Shown here in pieces: positions 57,776-64,000 of a stretch of 64,000 nucleotides of DNA; within the stretch, counting starts at the first letter, position 1; the number at the start of each line of letters is the position of its first letter. A model generated the notes under the pieces. The model was given only the letters and a program-made list of their open reading frames with translations. It was not told the origin of the DNA and did no database searches. A program made the position numbers and the translations under genes. Source of the DNA: an uncultured Gammaproteobacteria bacterium (GTDB lineage: Bacteria > Pseudomonadota > Gammaproteobacteria > Pseudomonadales > Azotimanducaceae); NCBI GenBank assembly GCA_913043815.1, contig CAJWNY010000001.1, forward strand, positions 25,369 to 89,368. Reading direction: 5' to 3'.

Positions 57776-59551
57776 ATGAGACTTTGGTACTTTGGAGTGG
57801 GGAATTACTTGACGACTTATGAAACTATCACCGCGCTGATAAGTTGCTGCTTTTTTATGGGTCTAGTGGGATGGATCTCTTATCAAAAAACCAAAAGCGA
57901 AGTAGACACTCGAGACGGTTATTTTTTAGCTGGTCGAGGGTTAAGTGCAATTTTTATAGCCGGTTCAATGCTGTTAACCAATTTGTCCGCCGAACAATTG
58001 ATTGGTCTAAACGGCTCCGCTTATGGATTTAATCTCAGTAGCATGGGTTGGGAGGTAACCGCTGCCTTCGCCACTATTTGTATGGCTTTTCTATTTTTGC
58101 CGCGCTACTTAGCCGGGGCATTCGCTACCTTACCCCAATTTCTAAACGACCGGTTCGACGCCGGTGTGAGGCGAATGTCAGTGGTCTTGTTCATGATCGG
58201 CTATGGGCTGATTACGATACCATCAGTGCTATACGCCGGCTCAATTGCTGTGTTGCAACTTTTCGACGTGCCCGCTCTGTTGAATATTCCATACAGCCAA
58301 GCGCTAGCATTGACGATTGTTGTAATTGGGTGCCTAGGTGCTGGATACGCCGTCTTTGGCGGGCTCAAAGCTGTTGCGGTTTCAGATACATTAAATGGAA
58401 TCGGCTTGCTCATCATTGGTATCACAGTGCCCATTCTGGGACTTGCTGAGCTGGGCCAAGGTAGCATTGGCGAAGGGCTCTATACAGTCGCAAATAGTGA
58501 CACTGAAAAGCTCAATGCCATCGGTTCAGAGTTTGACCCTACGCCCTTCGCCACGCTGTTTACCGGAATGATTTTTGCGAACCTGTTTTATTGGTGCACA
58601 AATCAATATGTGATTCAGAGAACTTTGGCTGCGAAAAATCTCGCTGAAGGTCAAAAGGGCGTTTTGTTTTCTGGTTTTTTTAAGGTCTTAGTTCCCTTCA
58701 TGATGATGTTGCCTGGGGTGATTGCCTATCACCTGTACGGGGGTGTGGGTGATGAAGGTGGCCTAGCCTCTATTGATTTGGCCTATCCAAGATTGGTTCG
58801 TGATGTGCTGCCTGTAGAGGCCACAGGGTTCTTTTTGGCTGTTCTACTGGGCGCGGTTTTCAGTTCATTTAACTCATTACTCAATAGCGCAGCTACATTA
58901 TTTTGTTTAGACGTCTATTTGCCATACAAGATGTCTCGGGGCATTGCTGTGGTAGATGATGCGCTTTTGCTAAAAGTGGCAAAGCGCGCCAGCATTGTAA
59001 TTGCGTTGTTTTCTTTTGTTGTGGCGCCTCTACTGCAGTTTGCCGCTGAAGGATTGTGGCAGGTCATTCGAGTTTTCACCGGGTTTTACAACATTCCGAT
59101 AATCGCCATTGTTATTGTCGGGTTGTTTACACGCCATGTTCCAGCACTCGGACCAAAGTTGGTAATTATTTTTCACGTTATCGCCTACGGGCTCTTACAG
59201 TTTGTTTTCAAGCAAGTGGTAGATATTCACTTTTTGCATCTTTACGCCATTCTTTTTGTAATTGAAGTCTCTATATTACTGGTAGTGGGGCATTTGTATC
59301 CGCGCGCTGAGCTTTGGACTTACACAGCAACCAATAAAGTAGACATGCAGCCTTGGTCCTATGCTGTGCCTTGCGCCGTTACATTAATGTCCTGTGTAGT
59401 CGCTTTGTATTTGCTGTTTTCGCCAATTGGCTTGGTAGGCGGTATAAGTAACCTTTTCTGGCCGCTGATTTTCACGCTGTCTGGACTCAACCTTATAGCC
59501 TGGTGGCGCTATATCTTTAATAATGCTGCTGAGAGTACAACTAACCTTTAG
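57776..59551 (+). CDS. Sodium:solute symporter (SSS family, SglT-like)
   Basis: A 591-residue inner membrane transporter with about 14 hydrophobic segments. Family signatures: GYFLAGRGLS near residue 48, NLSAEQLIGLNGSAYG near 69-84, GYAVFGGLKAVAVSDTLNGIG near 191, NQYVIQRTLAAKNLAEGQKG near 279-298, and GAVFSSFNSLLNSAATLF. The NQ-x-x-x-QR pattern resembles sugar and inositol carriers of the SGLT type. It likely imports a sugar or polyol for the oxidoreductases downstream. Substrate is inference. Confidence 0.88.
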   Translation: MRLWYFGVGNYLTTYETITALISCCFFMGLVGWISYQKTKSEVDTRDGYFLAGRGLSAIFIAGSMLLTNLSAEQLIGLNGSAYGFNLSSMGWEVTAAFATICMAFLFLPRYLAGAFATLPQFLNDRFDAGVRRMSVVLFMIGYGLITIPSVLYAGSIAVLQLFDVPALLNIPYSQALALTIVVIGCLGAGYAVFGGLKAVAVSDTLNGIGLLIIGITVPILGLAELGQGSIGEGLYTVANSDTEKLNAIGSEFDPTPFATLFTGMIFANLFYWCTNQYVIQRTLAAKNLAEGQKGVLFSGFFKVLVPFMMMLPGVIAYHLYGGVGDEGGLASIDLAYPRLVRDVLPVEATGFFLAVLLGAVFSSFNSLLNSAATLFCLDVYLPYKMSRGIAVVDDALLLKVAKRASIVIALFSFVVAPLLQFAAEGLWQVIRVFTGFYNIPIIAIVIVGLFTRHVPALGPKLVIIFHVIAYGLLQFVFKQVVDIHFLHLYAILFVIEVSILLVVGHLYPRAELWTYTATNKVDMQPWSYAVPCAVTLMSCVVALYLLFSPIGLVGGISNLFWPLIFTLSGLNLIAWWRYIFNNAAESTTNL

Positions 59552-59609
59552 TCTTCCTAGCGGTTATGCTGTTAACGAAGTTATGAGCTGAATAAAATGG
59601 ATCGAAAAA

Positions 59610-60821
59610 TTGACCAAAACTAGACTACGGATGTTTGAGAGTTCGCCGGGTCAACGCCATGTGACCGAGGGCGACAGATATCTATATGCTCAAGAAGCGC
59701 CCCGGCATAACTTGGTAATAATTGGTACGGGAACCATTGGGCAGGAGCATATGCGCGTTGCCGCAATGTTAGGGCGCGCTCGAGTGCACGGAATTTTTGA
59801 TACCCAAGCTCATAGCTTAGACAGCGCAGAAGAAAATTTTAAAAAATTCAGCACTGACACTTTGGTGCGTTACTCAGATTTGCATTCTGCCTGTAGCGAC
59901 CCTGAAGTGGATGCCTTGATGATCTGCACCCCTAATTACACACATTTTGAAGTGCTTAAGGTTGCGGTAGCCTCGCTCAAACCGATTTTCCTTGAGAAGC
60001 CTATGGCCACGGATTTGCAGGATGCTGCTGACATAGTAGCTATGAGTGCGACCTATAGTTCATTTATTCAAATCGGCTTGCAGTATCGCTACAAGGCTCA
60101 GTATGTAGAGGCATTTCATGAGGCATTAGACCGCCGCTCACTCGGCGAAGTCAAAACCATCAGTGTTAGCGAGCACCGCCCACCGTTTTTGGACAAGGTG
60201 GGTCAGTGGAATAAATTTAACCGCTTCAGCGGCGGCACTCTAGTAGAAAAATGCTGTCACTATTTTGACCTAATAAATATGTTGGCCCAAGCTAGACCAA
60301 GCCGGGTCTATGCGAGTGGTGGCCAGGCTGTCAATTTTTTAGATTTTGAAAAAAATGGTGAGCGATCGGATATAGACGACCATGCTTACGTGGTCATAGA
60401 CTATAGCAACGGTGTGCGCGCCAGCCTTACGTTAAATATGTTTTGTCCTGATTTTAATGAACAAATAGTTATTGTTGGCGATAAAGGCAAACTTGTTGCG
60501 GAGGAAAGTTTCAACTTTCAGCAAAGGGCAGAATCAACCACCACGGTTGAGATTTTAAAGGGCGAACTGGGTGTTTCGAAAAAAATGGACGTGAGCTACA
60601 CCCGAGCGTTGGAGCAGAGTGGCCACCATGGTTCTACTTATTATGAACATATCGCATTTGTCGATCAGCTCGAGGGCAAGTCGGTAAGCTGCGCCACGGC
60701 GATGCAGGGTATGTGGTCAATGATCGTTGCCAGTGCGGCGCAGCAATCAATGGCGACAGGGCAAGCTTTAGACATTGAGGCGTTTATAGAAGCTAACGCT
60801 CTGAGCGCGCTGTTGGCCTAA
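59610..60821 (+). CDS. Gfo/Idh/MocA family NAD(P)-dependent oxidoreductase
   Basis: Rossmann-fold oxidoreductase of 403 residues. Nucleotide loop GTGTIG at 39-44, the ICTPNYTHFE loop near 104-113, FLEKPMATD (Lys of the conserved EKP) near 131-139, and GGTLVEKCCHYFDLINML containing the family's catalytic-region His. Substrates in this family include myo-inositol, glucose and other sugars or amino sugars. The TTG at 59610 is the first start; an ATG at residue 8 (59631) would also keep the domain. About 30 residues precede the Rossmann fold, more than usual. Confidence 0.88.
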   Translation: MTKTRLRMFESSPGQRHVTEGDRYLYAQEAPRHNLVIIGTGTIGQEHMRVAAMLGRARVHGIFDTQAHSLDSAEENFKKFSTDTLVRYSDLHSACSDPEVDALMICTPNYTHFEVLKVAVASLKPIFLEKPMATDLQDAADIVAMSATYSSFIQIGLQYRYKAQYVEAFHEALDRRSLGEVKTISVSEHRPPFLDKVGQWNKFNRFSGGTLVEKCCHYFDLINMLAQARPSRVYASGGQAVNFLDFEKNGERSDIDDHAYVVIDYSNGVRASLTLNMFCPDFNEQIVIVGDKGKLVAEESFNFQQRAESTTTVEILKGELGVSKKMDVSYTRALEQSGHHGSTYYEHIAFVDQLEGKSVSCATAMQGMWSMIVASAAQQSMATGQALDIEAFIEANALSALLA

Positions 60822-60906
60822 ATTAGTCCAAATGGACCGACGGTGTAGAGGGCCGACCCCCTTAGAGCATCCTTTGCGAAAAAATAAAATTAACCAGGAT
60901 TTTGTA

Positions 60907-61884
60907 ATGACACAAACAATCAATGTGGCAGATCAGGTCATGCCCGCTGTGGGCTTAGGGCTTTGGAAGATTGATTCCGATGCGGTTGCTCTGGCAGTCT
61001 ATGATGCGATTAAAGCGGGCTATCGGCACCTAGACAGTGCCGCTGATTATGGCAATGAAGTTCAAGTAGGGGAAGGCATTGCTCGTGCAATTGCAGAGGG
61101 TCTTTGTTCACGTGAAGAGCTCTGGGTAACCTCTAAACTCTGGAACACCTATCACCGTAAAAGGTATGTAGAAGCGGCCTGTCGAAAATCTCTGAACGAT
61201 TTAGGGCTGGATTATTTCGACCTCTATTTGGTGCACTTTCCAATCGCGCTAAGCTTTGTAGATTTTCAGGATCGCTATCCGCCAGAGTGGCTATTTAACC
61301 CCTCCGCTGAAATGCCGAGTATGCAATTAGATCGTGTGCCACTCAGCGAAACCTGGGCGGCAATGGAGCAATTGGTTGATGCAAAATTGGCGCGCCAAAT
61401 TGGTATTTGTAACTACAGCGCCAGCTTGCTGCATGACCTAATGAATTATGCCAACATAAAACCGGCAATGTTGCAGATTGAGTCTCACCCCTACCTGACG
61501 CAAGAGGCTTTGATACGTACTGCTCAGTCTTATGATATTGCGGTGACTGCGTTTTCTCCCCTCGGCTCGCTTTCGTATGTGGCGCTAGATATGGCAAGTG
61601 AGGCAGAAACTGTATTGACCCAGTCCGTAGTTTTGGCTGCTGCACAGCGCACTGGCGCAACGCCAGCACAGGTTGTTTTGCGTTGGGGCTTACAGCGCGG
61701 TACTGCAGTCATTCCCAAAACCAGCAATCCTCAGCGGTTGCTTGAAAACTTGTCGCTGTCGGGCTTCATGCTAACAGTTGACGAAATGGCAGCCATATCG
61801 AGCTTGAATCAAAATCGTCGCTTCAACGATCCTGGCACGTTCTGTGAAAAGGCGTTTAATACGTTTCACTCTATCTATGACTAA
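60907..61884 (+). CDS. Aldo/keto reductase (AKR2-like, xylose reductase type)
   Basis: NAD(P)H-dependent carbonyl reductase with a TIM-barrel fold. The catalytic tetrad is complete: D43 and Y48 (DSAADYGNE), K77 (VTSKLWN) and H110 (LVHFP). IPKTSNPQRLLENL near 265 binds the 2'-phosphate of NADPH. Length 325. I start at the ATG at 60907 (MTQTINVADQ); the frame opens 25 codons earlier with no similarity. Probably acts on a sugar or related aldehyde with its neighbours. Confidence 0.9.
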   Translation: MTQTINVADQVMPAVGLGLWKIDSDAVALAVYDAIKAGYRHLDSAADYGNEVQVGEGIARAIAEGLCSREELWVTSKLWNTYHRKRYVEAACRKSLNDLGLDYFDLYLVHFPIALSFVDFQDRYPPEWLFNPSAEMPSMQLDRVPLSETWAAMEQLVDAKLARQIGICNYSASLLHDLMNYANIKPAMLQIESHPYLTQEALIRTAQSYDIAVTAFSPLGSLSYVALDMASEAETVLTQSVVLAAAQRTGATPAQVVLRWGLQRGTAVIPKTSNPQRLLENLSLSGFMLTVDEMAAISSLNQNRRFNDPGTFCEKAFNTFHSIYD

Positions 61885-61927
61885 TAGACAAGTGGGCTAA
61901 GACAATTGGCGCATTACGAGGCAAGTT

Positions 61928-62905
61928 ATGATTGAGCAGAACGAAATCCAAGGTCAGCAGGAATATAATCAAGATGATGTGTTTCCGTTACTTTACTCAA
62001 TACGTTCGGACGTTATCGGTAGCAGCCTGCAACAAGCGTGCGCTTGGGTAGAGGGCCGTCGAGAAGAATTGAGTGCGCAGTTAAGTGCTCGTGGGGCAAT
62101 TCTGTTGCGTGGCTTTGGTATACAAAGCGATCGAGACTTTGACCAATTGATACGCGCGTTTGCTTGGCCGAACTTCACCTATGCAGATTCGTTGTCTAAT
62201 GCTGTGCGACGTAATCGTACTGAGCGCGTGTTCACCGCTAACGAAGCGCCAGCCAATGTGTCCATTTTTTTACACCACGAAATGGCCCAAACACCGGTTT
62301 ATCCGTCGCGACTGTTCTTCTACTGTGAGCAAGCCGCAGACTCAGGTGGAGCTACCCCCATCTGTCGCTCAGACATTTTGCTCAATCGTTTGCGACAGCA
62401 AGCACCGAAATTGGTTGCTATGTGCCTTGCTAAAGGAGTTCGTTATTCCCAGACTATGCCCTTGCATGATGATTTAGATTCCGGCCAGGGTCGCAGTTGG
62501 GGCAGTACGTTGACTGCGCAAACTCAAATTGAAGCCGAGGCCAAACTGATTAAATTAGGTTACTCCTGGTCTTGGCAAGCAGACCAATCACTCAGCGTAA
62601 CCACACCAGTATTACCCGCGATTCGCGAATTGGCTGACGGCCGCAGCGTATTTTTTAATCAGTTGATTGCTGCTTTTCGGGGCTGGAAAGACTCGCGTAA
62701 TAGTGGCGAAAAATCAATTTGCTTTGGCGATGGCACAGCCATTGATCACATTGACATGTCTGTGGCGATAGAGCTAGCGGATGAATTGAGTTTTGACATT
62801 CCATGGCAGACAGGTGATGTGGCGCTGGTAGATAATTTTTTGGTTATGCACGGACGCCGGCCTTTTAAGGGTACCCGCAAAGTTTTGGCTTCACTAGTTG
62901 AATAG
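61928..62905 (+). CDS. TauD/TfdA-like Fe(II)/2-oxoglutarate-dependent dioxygenase
   Basis: Non-heme iron oxygenase of the TauD superfamily, closest in pattern to SyrP-like proteins (the HHEMAQTPVYPSRLFFYCE block). Metal ligands are predicted as H116 and E118 of the HxE motif and the distal H308 in VMHGRRP, with R317 for 2-oxoglutarate. ARGAILLRGFGI near 54-65 is the usual opening strand. Glu instead of Asp in the facial triad is normal for this subgroup. Length 325. The substrate is unknown; it ends the accessory cluster. Confidence 0.85.
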   Translation: MIEQNEIQGQQEYNQDDVFPLLYSIRSDVIGSSLQQACAWVEGRREELSAQLSARGAILLRGFGIQSDRDFDQLIRAFAWPNFTYADSLSNAVRRNRTERVFTANEAPANVSIFLHHEMAQTPVYPSRLFFYCEQAADSGGATPICRSDILLNRLRQQAPKLVAMCLAKGVRYSQTMPLHDDLDSGQGRSWGSTLTAQTQIEAEAKLIKLGYSWSWQADQSLSVTTPVLPAIRELADGRSVFFNQLIAAFRGWKDSRNSGEKSICFGDGTAIDHIDMSVAIELADELSFDIPWQTGDVALVDNFLVMHGRRPFKGTRKVLASLVE

Positions 62906-63100
62906 AACAGTTGGCCAGAATTTTGCGTTCGTATTGAGCCCAAGGACGGGTCCAAAGAGTAACTTGCCAGCTCTCGCTCTGAGTTTGACCCTACCCAGGT
63001 AAGATCAGGAAAGGCAAACTACATCTCAGGTACGCTCAAGTATTTAGGCGTAAAAATAATCGGCTTGTCTTGGTCCTTATTTTGTACGGTTTAGATTATT

Positions 63101-63148
<48 letters not shown>

Positions 63149-63239
63149 TAATTATACTACTCATTATTTTAATAAAATAATCTATAAAAAACATGAGTTT
63201 ACGAAAAATATATTTTCTTTAAGTATAGTGATAATTATA

Positions 63240-63261
63240 TGTGAGCGCAATGTGAGCGCAA
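63240..63261 (+). repeat. Tandem direct repeat TGTGAGCGCAA x2
   Basis: Two perfect, directly adjacent 11-base copies occupy 63240-63250 and 63251-63261, lying between the truncated tRNA and the integrase-like start. Such short tandem repeats next to attachment sites can be recombinase arm-type or regulator sites; that role is inference. Confidence 0.6.
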
Positions 63262-63292
63262 TTCTGACTATAATTTTGGTAAGGCTATACTG

Positions 63293-63325
63293 ATGAGGCT
63301 TGTAAGGCGAGGCAGTTTTCACTAC
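63293..63325 (+). pseudogene. Possible integrase N-terminal fragment
   Basis: An ATG at 63293 opens MRLVRRGSFHY, which resembles the first residues of many tRNA-targeting tyrosine integrases (pattern M-x-LxRRGxxYYxRR). The similarity stops after 11 codons and the frame ends at codon 36. Its place about 145 bases past the tRNA break is where an integrase gene would start. The match is very short, so this is suggestive only. Confidence 0.25.
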
Positions 63326-63362
63326 CCCTCTCTTTCACATTCTTTCCTATGTTCAGGGCTAT

Positions 63363-63920
63363 TTACATGCTGCGCTTTAGGGTCGCTGTGTTGGTCGTAA
63401 GTTTTCCGTCAAGGCTTACTGAATTTTCAAAGACCATTGAGTTTGGGTTTTGCGAATCTGTAGTCCATGTCATTCCAGTTACGAAGCTGTGATGCCCTGT
63501 GTGCAAATCATTTTTCGCTTCGTCGAGACTGATACTCATGCTCGATGAACTTATGCCGCTTACTTTGAATACAGGCTCTGTGCCAAGAGCGCAGTAGTGC
63601 TTCACCACTAACTTCCCGTCTTCGTCACTATAGGTGCTCAGCATTTCAACGCCATCTTCAACAATGGTCTCAGTGATAGTGTTGCCGCCAGAAGTGAGTT
63701 TGTACTCATAAAAAACATCAAACACTGCTCCATCTAAGGATTGAGTCATCTGGCCTTCCCATTTCCCCAACTTTTGCTTTACTGCCTCAAAAGCCGGGCT
63801 GTTGCTGCTGACCGCCATCTCTACATCGCCAATAGTGGCCTTCTCGTTTTCCGCGATAGCTGAGCTAAAGCAAAGCGTAAACAACGTAGCGATTAAAAGT
63901 TTCATAGTATTCATATTCAT
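63363..63920 (-). CDS. Exported DUF1579-like protein
   Basis: A 185-residue product with a clear signal peptide (residues 1-23, ending SSAIA). The mature part is a beta-rich, lipocalin-like domain: LGKWEGQMTQSLDGA, then TSGGNTITETIVEDGVEMLSTYSDEDGKLVVKHYC and TGMTWTTDSQNPNSMVFENS in pieces characteristic of DUF1579-type proteins. Function unknown. It lies alone beyond the tRNA scar, in a region with lower GC at its left edge, so it may belong to a former insertion or to sequence joined by deletion. Confidence 0.75.
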   Translation of the reverse strand: MNMNTMKLLIATLFTLCFSSAIAENEKATIGDVEMAVSSNSPAFEAVKQKLGKWEGQMTQSLDGAVFDVFYEYKLTSGGNTITETIVEDGVEMLSTYSDEDGKLVVKHYCALGTEPVFKVSGISSSSMSISLDEAKNDLHTGHHSFVTGMTWTTDSQNPNSMVFENSVSLDGKLTTNTATLKRSM

Positions 63921-64000
63921 CTCTCTCTTTATTTAGTTTTTCCGATGACGCTTATGGGCGGTTAGTTGCTTGTGCGTTTCGCAGACATATCCGTCCAACA

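Overview
The window is one continuous stretch of a gammaproteobacterial chromosome. Its backbone follows the gene order familiar from Pseudomonas and its relatives (mre - rng - yhdP - tldD - pmbA - ptsO/rapZ/ptsN/hpf/rpoN - lpt - murA/his - rplM/rpsI - petABC - sspAB - lpoA - rnpB - dcw cluster - lpxC - secA - argJ - coaE). Single-subunit-type genes, LPS transport, cytochrome bc1, SspAB, NPr/PtsN/RapZ and sigma-54 all point to a Gram-negative aerobe, probably a marine or other environmental member of the Pseudomonadales/Cellvibrionales group. That placement is inferred from synteny and protein resemblance, not from a phylogeny.

Layout. 1-10342: cell shape (mreC end, mreD), Maf, RNase G, the giant YhdP, and TldD/TldE with DarP between them. 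10343-18138, minus strand: a broken mgtE, then ptsO-rapZ-ptsN-hpf-rpoN and lptB-lptA-lptC-kdsC-yrbG. 18455-28567, plus strand: ibaG, murA, hisG-hisD, zapE, rplM-rpsI, petA-petB-petC, sspA-sspB. 28770-31691, minus strand: dolP, a degenerate-looking yraN, lpoA. 31690-33042: rsmI and RNase P RNA. 33269-47757: the division and cell wall (dcw) cluster with a recognisable MraZ operator, ending in lpxC. 47787-54688: dciA, an M23 peptidase, secA, argJ, yacG, coaE. 54784-57473: a pilC remnant and small exported proteins. 57776-62905: an accessory cluster of a sodium symporter, a Gfo/Idh/MocA oxidoreductase, an aldo/keto reductase and a TauD-like oxygenase. 63101-64000: a tRNA-Thr(CGU) cut off after its anticodon arm, short repeats, an integrase-like N-terminus and an exported DUF1579-like protein.

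The striking theme is loss along an otherwise conserved map. The dcw cluster lacks murF, murG and ddlB at three seamless junctions; kdsD and the mla genes are missing between kdsC and murA; hisC does not follow hisD; mgtE survives only as its two ends; pilC only as its 3' end with pilB and pilD gone; yraN has lost a conserved Asp and has no good start codon. FtsI carries Ser-Ser-Gln where family members have Ser-x-Asn. This suggests a genome being reduced or rearranged. I found no CRISPR array, no insertion sequence and no clear defence or secretion system. The most unusual features are the altered dcw cluster, the lpoA/rsmI start codons that overlap head to head, and the tRNA scar at the right end.
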